A stretch of DNA of 64,000 nucleotides from NCBI RefSeq assembly GCF_001542405.1, contig NZ_LNCD01000033.1:165770-229769 (forward strand). Direction: 5' to 3'. Of this stretch, positions 1-8,056 are shown piece by piece. The stretch is from Rhizobium altiplani (lineage in GTDB: Bacteria; Pseudomonadota; Alphaproteobacteria; Rhizobiales; Rhizobiaceae). The position numbers were made by a program, and so were the translations under genes. A model generated the notes under the pieces. That model did no database searches. It was not told the origin of the DNA and was given only the letters and a program-made list of their open reading frames with translations. Within the stretch, counting starts at the first letter, position 1. Each line of letters begins with the position of its first letter.

Positions 1-18
1 CAGTGGAGGAATGTGACA

Positions 19-891
19 ATGGATGAGAAAAATTGGCTGGCGGGAGAATTTGAGGCGAATCGGGCGCATCTGGGTGCCGTCGCCTATCGCATGCTGGGCT
101 CCCGCGCCGAAGCCGACGACGCTGTTCAGGAGGCCTGGCTGCGGCTTGGCCGCTCTGATGCTGACGCGATCGACAATATTGGCGGCTGGCTCACGACGGT
201 TGTGGCGCGCATCTGCCTCGACATGCTGCGGTCGAGAAAGACACGCCGGGAAGAGCCGTTCGATCTACCCGTCCATGAACGCGTGGCCGACACGTCCAAG
301 ACCGTTGATCCGGAGCGGGAAGTGGCTTTTGCCGACTCCGTCGGCATGGCGCTACTCGTTATCCTCGAAACATTGGCGCCGGCCGAGCGCGTTGCCTTCG
401 TGCTCCACGATATGTTCGATCTCCCCTTCGACGACATTGCGCCGATCATTCATCGCTCTTCGGCGGCAACGCGACAACTCGCAAGCCGTGCTCGCCGTCG
501 GGTGCAAGGCAAGACCGATGTGCCGGAGGCGGACGCAGCGCGCAAGAAACAGATCGTCCAGGCATTCCTCGCGGCTTCGCGCCTCGGTGACATCAGGGCG
601 TTGCTGTCAATCCTCGATCCGCAGGTCGTGTTCACCCCGGACACTGCAGCGATGCGGTATAACCCTTCCGTTCGCGAACTTCGCGGCGCGGATGCGGTGG
701 CAGAGACGTTCAGGGGTCGGGCTCAGGCGGCGCAGCCGGCGATGATCGATGGAGAGTTCGGGCTGGTGGTGGTCGTGGGGGGACACCTGCGCGTCGTCCT
801 GCTTCTGACCTTCGACGGGGAGAAGATCGCCGGGATCGATGCCGTCGCCAATCCCGACTATCTCGGCAACCTGAAATACGACTTGCTCTAA
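19..891 (+). CDS. ECF-family RNA polymerase sigma factor with SnoaL-like C-terminal extension (SigJ/ECF41-like)
   Basis: The 290-residue protein directs RNA polymerase to a dedicated promoter set. Residues about 10-75 form sigma region 2, with the typical AYRMLGS and ADDAVQEAWLRL segments. Residues about 110-165 form region 4, an LPFDDIA helix-turn-helix. About 120 further residues resemble the SnoaL/NTF2 fold seen in SigJ-type ECF factors, where it modulates activity in place of an anti-sigma factor. ATG at 19 is chosen because GGAGGA lies just upstream; a GTG at 13 is also in frame. The usual carboxymuconolactone decarboxylase or oxidoreductase partner would lie outside the window. Subgroup placement is by general likeness only. 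Confidence 0.88.
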   Translation: MDEKNWLAGEFEANRAHLGAVAYRMLGSRAEADDAVQEAWLRLGRSDADAIDNIGGWLTTVVARICLDMLRSRKTRREEPFDLPVHERVADTSKTVDPEREVAFADSVGMALLVILETLAPAERVAFVLHDMFDLPFDDIAPIIHRSSAATRQLASRARRRVQGKTDVPEADAARKKQIVQAFLAASRLGDIRALLSILDPQVVFTPDTAAMRYNPSVRELRGADAVAETFRGRAQAAQPAMIDGEFGLVVVVGGHLRVVLLLTFDGEKIAGIDAVANPDYLGNLKYDLL

Positions 892-903
892 AAACAAACG
901 AAA

Positions 904-932
904 AGAGCCGTCGCTTGGCCAGCGACGACTCT
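904..932. terminator. Bidirectional stem-loop between convergent genes
   Basis: A 12-bp stem with one mismatch (AGAGCCGTCGCT against AGCGACGACTCT) and a 5-nt loop lies between the sigma factor stop and the end of the minus-strand peptide gene. The minus strand continues into a T-rich run, so it is a good intrinsic terminator for the minus-strand gene and perhaps serves both. Confidence 0.6.
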
Positions 933-959
933 CACAGGGGCAGGGAAGCGCCCGAAACT

Positions 960-1172
960 TCAGCAATAGCTGCACATGGCAGCCGGGTTGTTGTTGGGGA
1001 TCACGTTCAGAAACTTGCCCACTGGAGAGGTCCGCTGTTCGCGCTTCCTGGCGGCCGTCTCAAGCAGACGCTTGAAATCGTCAAGTTTCACGCCGTCGGC
1101 ACGGAGCACCATGGCGATAAGGGGGTCGTGAAGGGCTTCGGTAATGGTCAGGTCTTCTCTGGTCTTGCTCAT
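960..1172 (-). CDS. Small protein, 70 residues, ending in a Cys-Ser-Tyr-Cys tail
   Basis: I do not recognise the family. The start is well supported: AAGGAGG sits 7 nt before the ATG. The N-terminal two thirds are charged and probably helical, containing LTITEALHDPLIAMVLRADG and a Lys/Arg-rich stretch. The last 20 residues change character: Asn/Pro-rich (NVIPNNNPAAM) and ending CSYC. This leader-plus-core look resembles a RiPP precursor but is not evidence of one. It is divergent from the TetR gene at 1301 and shares its palindrome-rich upstream region, so TetR control is plausible. A stem-loop follows the stop. Confidence 0.7.
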   Translation of the reverse strand: MSKTREDLTITEALHDPLIAMVLRADGVKLDDFKRLLETAARKREQRTSPVGKFLNVIPNNNPAAMCSYC

Positions 1173-1266
1173 GGTTTGCCTCCTTTCGTGGGCGGTAGCC
1201 CGTGTTTCACCCCGTTGCGATCAAATCAACCACGTTGACTTCCGCAGAGAGTGGTGTTACCGGTAA

Positions 1267-1293
1267 GTAACAATACATTTGTTACCGATCGGT
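1267..1293. promoter_or_regulatory. Palindromic operator candidates for the TetR regulator
   Basis: GTAACAA-TACAT-TTGTTAC (1267-1285) is a perfect 7-5-7 inverted repeat, immediately followed by the perfect palindrome ACCGATCGGT (1284-1293). A further GTTAC/GTAAC pair spans 1256-1271. They end 8 nt before the TetR start and lie in the divergent intergenic region, as expected for an autoregulatory TetR operator that would also control the 70-residue peptide gene. Binding is inferred. Confidence 0.55.
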
Positions 1294-1300
1294 CACATGG

Positions 1301-1924
1301 ATGTCAAGGACCTTGTCCGCAAAAAAATCAGAATCATTGGGCCTGCTGTCTCACGCAAATACTGACGAGAAAATCCCGCCACGGGAGCGCATCGTCTCCA
1401 CCGCCGCCGAGCTTTTTCGCGAGCACGGCATCCGTGGCATCGGTGTGGATGCGATCGCAGATGCTGCGCTGACCAACAAGATGACGCTGTACCGGCATTT
1501 CGGCTCCAAGGACGAGCTGGTCTGCGAGACATTGCGCCGCGCTTCGGAAAGAGCCGAAGCAATCTGGCGCGATCTCGAGGCAACCCATCCCGGCGACCCG
1601 AAGGCGCAGCTCAGGGCATGGATCGAAGCGCGAACGCAAAGCCTTTGCGGCGAGCGCGTCGGCTGTGATCTCGCCAATGCGGCCATTGAGCTGAAAGGTG
1701 AGGGGCATCCCGCCTATAGCGTGATAGAGCGCCACAAGGCTGAGCAACGCGACCGCCTCGAAGCGCTCTGTCGAGCAGCCGATGCGCGCGAACCGAAGCT
1801 GCTGGCCGATACACTGACGCTCCTTCTGGAGGGGGCTCGCGTTACGCGGCAAGCCATGGGCAACGACACATGTTGCAATCATTTTTCGAAGGCCTGCAAC
1901 GCTGCCATCGCCGCCTTTGCGTGA
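1301..1924 (+). CDS. TetR/AcrR family transcriptional regulator
   Basis: The protein has 207 residues. The DNA-binding domain is at about 27-75 (RERIVSTAAELFREHGIRGI, then MTLYRHFGSKDELV), the canonical TetR helix-turn-helix followed by YRHFGSKDEL. The C-terminal ligand domain contains a cysteine pair near the end (DTCCNHF) and other cysteines (SLCGERVGC), so redox or electrophile sensing is possible but unproven. Likely targets are itself and the divergent small gene, given the palindromes at 1267-1293. Confidence 0.9.
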   Translation: MSRTLSAKKSESLGLLSHANTDEKIPPRERIVSTAAELFREHGIRGIGVDAIADAALTNKMTLYRHFGSKDELVCETLRRASERAEAIWRDLEATHPGDPKAQLRAWIEARTQSLCGERVGCDLANAAIELKGEGHPAYSVIERHKAEQRDRLEALCRAADAREPKLLADTLTLLLEGARVTRQAMGNDTCCNHFSKACNAAIAAFA

Positions 1925-1992
1925 TGGCACCCGCCGATCGGCGGGAACCATATGCCTTTATGCCCGTTTCGGGAGATGCGGGAAGTGAAGGC

Positions 1993-2181
1993 ATGGACAA
2001 TCTCTATCTTCATCGTCTGTATGCAAAACGAGCCGAGCTCGAGGCAAAGCTCGAGCTCTATGAGGCGCGCGATTGCTTCGGTGACGAGGAGATCGATGAT
2101 GGCACCGATCAAGAGCTGCGAGAGAAGCTCAGCGAAATTTCGAGCGAGATCGACACGCTGGAGCGCTCGCGCGCGCCCTGA
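1993..2181 (+). CDS. Small hypothetical coiled-coil protein
   Basis: The 62-residue protein is highly charged, with heptad-like leucines (RLYAKRAELEAKLELYEARD, then LREKLSEISSEIDTLERS), suggesting a short antiparallel or dimeric coiled coil. ATG at 1993 is preferred over upstream in-frame starts because the preceding residues look non-coding and a purine-rich GGGAAG precedes it. It follows the TetR gene by 68 nt. No function can be assigned. Confidence 0.6.
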   Translation: MDNLYLHRLYAKRAELEAKLELYEARDCFGDEEIDDGTDQELREKLSEISSEIDTLERSRAP

Positions 2182-2187
2182 ACGGCT

Positions 2188-2625
2188 CTAGCTACTGGCG
2201 TCCAGAAGCTGAATGGTGCGGTCGTCGAACTCGCCGCGATAGAGCCGGTCAACGACTTTATGAAAAGCCGACCCGTGCTCGCTGATCGCCGCAAAGAGGG
2301 TCATGGACGACCGCAGCTTGAGATCATCAGGAGACCCGAAGATATCATGGGCGGATTTGCCCTCGATCGAAAGGACGGCATCGACACAGCGCAATAGTCT
2401 GCTACCGAGGACGGGGTCCGCGAGATAGGCAATGGCCTCTTCCGCCGAGCGGATGGCGTATTTCTCTGCCATGGATGATGTGCCGAGCCCGGCGATCTGG
2501 GGAAATATGAACCACATCCAGTGGGATCGCTTGTGTCCGGCTCTCAATTCCGAAAGCGCTCGCTCGTAGGCACCATTCTGCGCATGAACGAAGCGATCCA
2601 GATCATAATCAATCTCATCGGGCAT
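2188..2625 (-). CDS. DUF1810 domain-containing protein
   Basis: The 145-residue protein matches DUF1810: it starts DLDRFVHAQ, contains a GHKRSHWMWFIFPQIAGLG core at about 30-48, then SMAEKYAI and an ADPVLGSRLL segment. The family is small, cytoplasmic and of unknown biochemical role. A GGGGAGG sequence precedes the ATG. It is convergent with the coiled-coil gene, only 6 nt apart. Confidence 0.85.
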   Translation of the reverse strand: MPDEIDYDLDRFVHAQNGAYERALSELRAGHKRSHWMWFIFPQIAGLGTSSMAEKYAIRSAEEAIAYLADPVLGSRLLRCVDAVLSIEGKSAHDIFGSPDDLKLRSSMTLFAAISEHGSAFHKVVDRLYRGEFDDRTIQLLDASS

Positions 2626-2686
2626 CGACGATCCTCCCCTGGCGCATAACTATATCATGGGGGAGGGTTGTCCATGCCTGGAACTC

Positions 2687-2710
2687 GACAGGTCCTCAGC
2701 AGGACCTGTC
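2687..2710. terminator. Perfect 10-bp stem-loop overlapping a stop codon
   Basis: GACAGGTCCT-CAGC-AGGACCTGTC is a perfect inverted repeat with a 4-nt loop. It overlaps the stop codon of the minus-strand gene ending at 2696. No clear U-tract follows, so factor-independent termination is uncertain; it may instead be an mRNA 3-prime stabiliser. Confidence 0.45.
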
Positions 2711-3004
2711 CGGGTATGGGCTGTGCTCCCGGCAATAGTCGACCGAGGGCAATGAATCCGAGATTGACCCGACAGCTGCCGTGTCGAGGCCCGATGCCAT
2801 GGGGGCCGTGAAATGGACCGTCAGTCCGGCAATGCCTAGTAGCGCAAAGGCCGCAAGAACGATGAAGCGTTCTGATACTGAAGGTTTGTGTGCACCAACA
2901 TGCTCGGCGTATTCGCGTTCACCCATGCCATTCAACTCGTCATCTGTCGCGTGGTGGTGTACCACGTCGCCACGCGCCGCGTTCCAACTCTCGCTGTTTG
3001 TCAT
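2696..3004 (-). CDS. Hypothetical single-pass membrane protein
   Basis: The protein has 102 residues. A hydrophilic, His-rich N-terminus (GDVVHHHATDDELNG) is followed by one transmembrane segment at about 45-63 (FIVLAAFALLGIAGLTV). The short C-terminal tail has two cysteines (VDYCREHSPYPDRSC). TAGGAG sits before the ATG at 3004, and the in-frame upstream extension looks non-coding. Divergent from the amidase operon; function unknown. Confidence 0.6.
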   Translation of the reverse strand: MTNSESWNAARGDVVHHHATDDELNGMGEREYAEHVGAHKPSVSERFIVLAAFALLGIAGLTVHFTAPMASGLDTAAVGSISDSLPSVDYCREHSPYPDRSC

Positions 3005-3202
3005 TTTGTTAACTCCTACACTGATGCGTGCACCGACACATGATCGTCCTCTCGCCGGCGAACAGCACGAAAATGCATGTGTGTTCTTTTGGACCTCGAT
3101 TGAAGACCGGATACACAAACGCAGTGTTCATAAAATCGAACCAATCGGTTTGATTTGGGACTTTGAGGGCTTGGCTCCTCGACAAAATTCAGCTTAGTTC
3201 GG

Positions 3203-4600
3203 ATGGTCAGTCAGATTGCGGATGCCCCCATGACCAAATCATTTGGTGCGATGTCCATCGCACAGCTTTCCAGTCTCATTCAAACAACAGCGGTCGATCC
3301 CATCGAAGTGACGGAAGCTGTTATCGACGGCATCGAGGCCTATGCCGACCAGGCGGCCTTTACGGCAATCTTCAAGGATCGTGCAACAGAAGAGGCGAAG
3401 GCCTCATCGAAGCGAATGAGAGAGGGTCGCTCGTGCGGAATGCTGGACGGCATACCGATCGCCTGGAAGGACCTGTTTGACATCAAGGGGCGGAGAACGA
3501 CGGCCGGGTCGACAGTACTGGCCAGAGAGCCGGCTGCGCAGGCGGACGCGCCTGTCGTGGCAACGCTGAAACAGGCAGGCATGGTTTCGATTGGCTGCAC
3601 GAACATGAGCGAGTTCGCCTTCTCCGGGCTCGGCCTCAATCCACACTACGGCACGCCGCGCAATCCCCGCAGCAATGATGTTCCGCGCATTCCGGGTGGC
3701 TCATCGTCCGGCGCTGGCGTTGTGGTGGCAGCTGGCCTCGTGCCGGTGGCGATGGGGACGGACACGGGAGGTTCGGTGCGCATCCCGGCTGCCCTCAACG
3801 GTATCGTCGGATACAAGGCAACGCGCGGTCGCTATCCGATGGCAGGCGTCTTCCCGCTGGCAAAGAGCCTGGATTCGCTTGGTCCGCTCTGCAGGACCGT
3901 TCAGGATGCGGTGTGGATCGACGCGGGAATGCGAGGCGCGTCAGCGCCGTCAATAGCCGCTCGCCCACTCAAGGAGTTGGACATCGTTATCCCTGACAAT
4001 ATCGTTTTCGATGGTGCTGAAGCTGGCGTGGTCGCAACTTTCGAGACGGCGGTCGACTGGCTGGCGGCGGAGGGTGCATCGATCACCCGGATCAAGATCC
4101 CGGCTTTTGACGAGATATTGGCGCTCATGGCTCGATATGGTGCCCTGGTCACAGCCGAAGCCTATGTGCTTCACCGCGAGCGATTGGCTGGGCCTGCGGC
4201 TGACGAGATGGATCGCCGCGTGGTCGTGCGCACTCGACTGGGCGAGAAGACCACGCTTGCGGCCTATCTGGCGATCCTTGAAGCCCGCGAGCGGTTGATC
4301 GCCGATGTCGACCGCCTTGTCGGTGACAGCTTCGTTGCGTTTCCGTCGGTCGCCCATGTGGCGCCGCCGATCGCGCCATTGGAAGCCGACGACGATTTGT
4401 TTTTCGCAACCAACGGGAAGACCTTGCGCAATACGCTTTTCGGTAACTTCCTCGATTGGTGCGGCGTATCGATCCCCTGCGGGACGGGAGATGCCGACAT
4501 GCCGGTCGGCTTCCTGCTTTCTGCCGTGGGCAAGCGGGACGAAGCGCTCCTTGGCGCGGCGCTTTCGGCGGAGACAGTTATCCGCGGAGAATTTACGTGA
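3203..4600 (+). CDS. Amidase signature family hydrolase
   Basis: The 465-residue protein hydrolyses a C-N amide bond; the substrate is not evident. The Ser-cisSer-Lys catalytic set is visible: Lys in IAWKDLFD (about 93), the Gly/Ser-rich PGGSSSGAGVVVAAG (about 165-180) and the nucleophile in GTDTGGSVRIP (about 190). Length fits GatA/AtzF-type amidases, but no gatCB genes are nearby, so a catabolic role is likely. A second ATG at 3230 is equally possible since neither has a strong ribosome site. It is first in an operon with a TIM-barrel isomerase and an HpcH aldolase. Confidence 0.9.
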   Translation: MVSQIADAPMTKSFGAMSIAQLSSLIQTTAVDPIEVTEAVIDGIEAYADQAAFTAIFKDRATEEAKASSKRMREGRSCGMLDGIPIAWKDLFDIKGRRTTAGSTVLAREPAAQADAPVVATLKQAGMVSIGCTNMSEFAFSGLGLNPHYGTPRNPRSNDVPRIPGGSSSGAGVVVAAGLVPVAMGTDTGGSVRIPAALNGIVGYKATRGRYPMAGVFPLAKSLDSLGPLCRTVQDAVWIDAGMRGASAPSIAARPLKELDIVIPDNIVFDGAEAGVVATFETAVDWLAAEGASITRIKIPAFDEILALMARYGALVTAEAYVLHRERLAGPAADEMDRRVVVRTRLGEKTTLAAYLAILEARERLIADVDRLVGDSFVAFPSVAHVAPPIAPLEADDDLFFATNGKTLRNTLFGNFLDWCGVSIPCGTGDADMPVGFLLSAVGKRDEALLGAALSAETVIRGEFT

Positions 4601-4630
4601 GACCGTAGGTATTGCTCCCGGGAGGAGAAC

Positions 4631-5494
4631 ATGACTGAAAGCAATTTGGAGAATGGACGTTTTGCAGTTTCGACCTGGTCGCTGCATCGGCTCCTGGGGG
4701 CCGTCTATCCCTACAGCCCCGATCCGGAAAAAAGTGCAGCGCCCAAGGAGCCATATGGGCCGGGGCGTTCCCCGCTGACCGACATTCCCGGGCAACTTGC
4801 CAATCGTGGCATCGGGCGGCTTGAGATATGCTCGTTCCATCTGCCAAGCATCGAAGCCGCCTATCTCGCGGAGATGCGCGCCGCACTTCAGGACGCCGGC
4901 ATCCTGCTTCAGACACTCCTCGTTGAAGATGGCGATCCCAGCCATCCAGAGACGGCGGAACGCGACATTCAGTGGATTGCCGGCTGGATTGGGGTCGCAG
5001 AAGCGCTTGGCGCCAGGAGCATGCGGGTGATCGCCGGCAAGCAGATGCCGACCGCAGATAACCTTGAGCGGGCCGCGGGCCATCTCGGTTGGCTTGGAAA
5101 GCAGGCCGAAAACAGCGGCGTTCGCATTGTCACAGAGAACTGGTTCGACCTTCTGCCTTCGCCGAAGGAAACCAATTGGCTGCTCGATACCCTGCAGGGC
5201 AAAGTCGGTCTGAACGGCGACCTCGGAAACTGGGCTGCCCCTGAAAAATACGCAGGGCTTTCCGACATCATGCGCCGTGCGGAACTCTGCCACGCCAAGG
5301 CCAATTTCAATGAAGCGGGGCTTGACAGCGCGGACTACCGCAAGTGCCTGGAAGCGTGCCGGACGGCAGGTTACGACGGACCGTATACCTTGATCTACGA
5401 TTCACCATTCTTTGCCGATGAGTGGGACGGCATCCTGCTTGAAAAGGCATTCATCGAGGACTTCCATCAGGAAAAGCCGCGCGCGGCTGGCTAA
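4631..5494 (+). CDS. Sugar phosphate isomerase/epimerase-like TIM-barrel protein
   Basis: The 287-residue protein belongs to the AP-endonuclease-2-like TIM-barrel superfamily. It opens with FAVSTWSLHRLLG; candidate metal ligands sit at strand ends: E in RIVTENWFDLL, D in GLNGDLGNW, H in ELCHAKANF. The usual C-terminal glutamate strand reads YTLIYDSPF, so Asp may replace Glu. GGGAGGAG precedes the ATG. It lies 30 nt after the amidase and 19 nt before the aldolase, so probably acts on a sugar or keto-acid intermediate in the same route. Substrate unknown. Confidence 0.82.
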   Translation: MTESNLENGRFAVSTWSLHRLLGAVYPYSPDPEKSAAPKEPYGPGRSPLTDIPGQLANRGIGRLEICSFHLPSIEAAYLAEMRAALQDAGILLQTLLVEDGDPSHPETAERDIQWIAGWIGVAEALGARSMRVIAGKQMPTADNLERAAGHLGWLGKQAENSGVRIVTENWFDLLPSPKETNWLLDTLQGKVGLNGDLGNWAAPEKYAGLSDIMRRAELCHAKANFNEAGLDSADYRKCLEACRTAGYDGPYTLIYDSPFFADEWDGILLEKAFIEDFHQEKPRAAG

Positions 5495-5513
5495 ACCGCG
5501 AAAGGAGCATGGC

Positions 5514-6308
5514 ATGACTGGCGCAACGACGATCGACGGCTTCGCAAGGCGGATCAGAAGCGGTGGGGGCGGATTGATTTCCGCGTGGATCGGCATTCCC
5601 GATCCGCTTTTCGTCAATCATCTGGCGCAAGAGGCCTTCGATGCCATCGTGCTGGATATGCAGCATGGCGTCTGGGATATCGGATCGGCAGCCGTTGGCA
5701 TTGGCCAGGGGCGGCTTGCCGGCAAGCCGGTGCTCGCCCGAATTCCGGTCGGTGATTTCGCATCGGCCTCGCGTCTCCTCGATGCGGGAGCCTCGGGCAT
5801 CATTGCGCCGATGATCAACTCAGTGTCTGATGCCGAGGCCTTCGCCAAGGCCACCAAGTATCCGCCGGTCGGCGAGCGCAGCTGGGGGCCGACGCTGGCG
5901 ATCAACCACACGGGACTTTCGGCCGCTGAGTATCTCGCGACCGCGAATGAAGAGACCCTGGCCATTGCCATGATCGAGACGCGTGCGGCCCTTGATGCTG
6001 CGGATGAAATCATGCGCGTTGAGGGAATTGACGGTATTTTCGTCGGCCCGTCCGATCTCTCGATTGCCCTGTCAGATGGAGCGAAGCTGGCACCTGACAC
6101 GGCGGAGGTCGACGGCGTTCTCAAGCACCTCATCGCCCGTTGCCGTGCTCACGGAAAATTCGGCTGTGTCTTCGGCAGTAACGGCGAGCGGGCCGGAGAA
6201 TTGTTGAAGATTGGCTTCGATTTCGTCATTGCCGGGGCCGACACACAACAGCTACGCTCGGGCGCCGCGAGCGCGATTGCCGCCGCGCGACGCGTTCAGG
6301 CAAGCTGA
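5514..6308 (+). CDS. HpcH/HpaI family class II aldolase
   Basis: The 264-residue protein would cleave a 4-hydroxy-2-oxo acid, releasing pyruvate, with a divalent metal. Family motifs are present: VLDMQHGVWD (catalytic His), LARIP, GASGIIAPMINS, the metal Glu in MIETRAAL and the metal Asp in IFVGPSDLS. ATG at 5514 is selected because AAAGGAG lies 8 nt upstream. It is the last gene of the amidase operon, so that pathway probably ends in pyruvate plus an aldehyde. Confidence 0.92.
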   Translation: MTGATTIDGFARRIRSGGGGLISAWIGIPDPLFVNHLAQEAFDAIVLDMQHGVWDIGSAAVGIGQGRLAGKPVLARIPVGDFASASRLLDAGASGIIAPMINSVSDAEAFAKATKYPPVGERSWGPTLAINHTGLSAAEYLATANEETLAIAMIETRAALDAADEIMRVEGIDGIFVGPSDLSIALSDGAKLAPDTAEVDGVLKHLIARCRAHGKFGCVFGSNGERAGELLKIGFDFVIAGADTQQLRSGAASAIAAARRVQAS

Positions 6309-6309
6309 T

Positions 6310-6981
6310 CTACTTGACGGCCAGCCAGATGACATGACGCGCGCCTCCGCGTTTTCCGTTGGCGCGCGTATTGACGGCCTCGACGGCAAAGCCGCAGTCA
6401 CGAAGCCGACGGGTGAAACCGGCATCCGGCCCGGATGACCAGACGGCAAGGACACCTCCGGGTCGCAAGGCATCGCGTGCGGAACGCAGGCCAGCGAAAT
6501 CGTAGAGGCTGTCGTTGGAACGGCGCGTCAGGCCGTCCGGCCCATTGTCGACGTCAAGCAGGATGGCGTCGAATTTCGCCCTGCTTTGCCGGATCAGTTC
6601 GCCAACATCGCCTTGATGGATGGCGACACGCGGATCGTCGAGACACCCCTGAAAAACCGCCGACATCGGACCGCGTGCCCATTGCACCACCGCCGGCACC
6701 AGCTCTGCAACAGTGATGGATGCATCCGCCGGCAGGGCCGAGAGGGCGGCACGCAGCGTGAAGCCCATTCCGAGACCACCGATCAGCATGTTCGGGCGAG
6801 GACGTCCCGCGATCTTGTCACGGGAAAGTGTTGCGAGCGCCTCCTCCGAGCCGCTCAGGCGGCTGTTCATCAGCTCGTTCGAGCCCAGCATGATCGAAAA
6901 TTCGCTGCCTCGTTGCTTGAGGCGCAATTCGCCGCTTTCTCCGGGGATGGGCGCGGAATCTAGTTGGACCCAGGGGAGCAT
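6310..6981 (-). CDS. Spermidine synthase-like SAM-dependent transferase
   Basis: The 223-residue protein has a Rossmann methyltransferase fold: glycine loop MLIGGLGMGFTLRAAL (about 65-80), acidic residue in ITVAELVPAVVQWA, and DAILLDVDNGPDGLT. Spermidine-synthase-like families use this pattern, but it is shorter than SpeE (about 285) and lacks a clear N-terminal beta domain, so true polyamine synthesis is doubtful. It is convergent with the aldolase gene, stops one base apart. Confidence 0.78.
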   Translation of the reverse strand: MLPWVQLDSAPIPGESGELRLKQRGSEFSIMLGSNELMNSRLSGSEEALATLSRDKIAGRPRPNMLIGGLGMGFTLRAALSALPADASITVAELVPAVVQWARGPMSAVFQGCLDDPRVAIHQGDVGELIRQSRAKFDAILLDVDNGPDGLTRRSNDSLYDFAGLRSARDALRPGGVLAVWSSGPDAGFTRRLRDCGFAVEAVNTRANGKRGGARHVIWLAVK

Positions 6982-7028
6982 GTCTGTCGTGCCTCGCGTT
7001 GCGCGGTTCCCCTAGCACAAAAGAACTA

Positions 7029-7058
7029 CCCCGCGAACCGCCAGCGAGGCGCGCGGGG
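7029..7058 (-). terminator. Intrinsic terminator candidate
   Basis: CCCCGCG pairs with CGCGGGG across a 16-nt interval. On the minus strand it lies just after the stop of the small secreted protein gene (7079) and is followed by a T-rich run (TAGTTCTTTT), which fits Rho-independent termination. Confidence 0.5.
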
Positions 7059-7078
7059 GACGTTTTCGAAGTGATGGC

Positions 7079-7375
7079 TCAATTGTTGTTCCGGCACGCC
7101 TGATTGGTAAGGGTGTTGGTTCCACCCCGAACCACTCGGTGCTGGCCCTCGGGGCAACCGGTCCACTGTATGGAGTTGGTGCTCGTCGTCGTGGTGCCAA
7201 AGTCGATTGGTATCGAGAACCCGCCTCCACCTGTTCCTTCAGTATCAGGCGAGGTTCCAAGCGGCGGCGACCCATCGAGGCGGCCGCTGCTGTCCATCCC
7301 CATATTTGCTTGCGCAAAGGCTGAACCGGCGAAACTGAGGAGGAGCACTGAAGTCACTGCGATAAGCCTGCGCAT
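7079..7375 (-). CDS. Small secreted Gly/Thr/Ser-rich hypothetical protein
   Basis: The protein has 98 residues. A classical Sec signal peptide (RRLIAVTSVLLLSFAGSAFAQ) has a likely cut after AFA near residue 21. The mature part is low-complexity, rich in Gly, Ser, Thr and Asn, with two cysteines (about 70 and 94) that could form one disulfide. ATG at 7375 puts the signal peptide at the start and has a GAAGGGA upstream. Family not recognised. Confidence 0.65.
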   Translation of the reverse strand: MRRLIAVTSVLLLSFAGSAFAQANMGMDSSGRLDGSPPLGTSPDTEGTGGGGFSIPIDFGTTTTSTNSIQWTGCPEGQHRVVRGGTNTLTNQACRNNN

Positions 7376-7490
7376 GATCGAGATCCCTTCAAGTTGAAGC
7401 ACTTACCAATGTAGCGCGTCATTCGATTCAGTCCAGCGGAACAAGCAGTGATGGCGTTGAAAATCGCGCAATAGCAAATGATGCTTAACA

Positions 7491-7508
7491 GCCGCCGCAT
7501 GCGGCGGC
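7491..7508. repeat. 18-bp perfect GC-rich palindrome
   Basis: The sequence GCCGCCGCATGCGGCGGC is self-complementary and lies about 70 nt before the acylphosphatase start. It has no T-tract, so it is more likely a protein-binding site or mRNA leader hairpin than a terminator. Coordinates may be off by one. Confidence 0.4.
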
Positions 7509-7577
7509 GCCGGCAGTGCTTGAATTCTCTCCTTGTGCGCCAGATTGCTTACAAGGCGCGGACCAACGGAGGCAAGC

Positions 7578-7862
7578 ATGGGCGAGAATTCCAAAGCCGT
7601 TCGGGTGCGGATATCCGGTCTGGTTCAGGGCGTCAGTTTTCGCGTTTGGACACGGTTCCGGGCTGAGGAGTTCGGCCTTGAGGGCTGGGTCCGCAACGAG
7701 ACCGATGGATCCGTGACGGCGCTCATCGCGGGGCCGGAGACAGCTGTCTCGGCGATGCTGAAGGAATTTTGGAAAGGCCCCCCCGGCGCGTCGGTGCAAG
7801 CTGTCGAGGCCGAACCGGTACCCCCTGAGAGCGTCCCCTCCGGATTTCAAATTACGGTGTAG
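7578..7862 (+). CDS. acyP: Acylphosphatase
   Basis: The 94-residue cytoplasmic enzyme hydrolyses acyl phosphates. The signature is intact: VRVRISGLVQGVSFRVWTR carries the phosphate loop and catalytic Arg, and GWVRNETDGSV carries the catalytic Asn. The C-terminus ends in the typical beta strand (SGFQITV). ATG at 7578 is preceded by GGAGG. Monocistronic. Confidence 0.93.
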   Translation: MGENSKAVRVRISGLVQGVSFRVWTRFRAEEFGLEGWVRNETDGSVTALIAGPETAVSAMLKEFWKGPPGASVQAVEAEPVPPESVPSGFQITV

Positions 7863-8056
7863 TGGGCGGACTTCGAAAACAAGCAATGTCCTGTTGAACC
7901 TAGAACGCACTTATGCGCAGCAGCCGTTGTTGTCCTCTTTCAACAGTCTCGCCTAAATGTGACCTCGCCCTGCGTTTCTGACGACCGAAAACACATTTCA
8001 GCCATGGTGAGAGCGAGTAGACATGTCTCGCCTGACGAGACCATGAATCGGAATTT

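Noticed and set aside
3950..5293. 447-residue minus-strand open frame
   Set aside because: Lies antisense to the amidase and isomerase genes, no family likeness; a shadow of GC-rich coding sequence.
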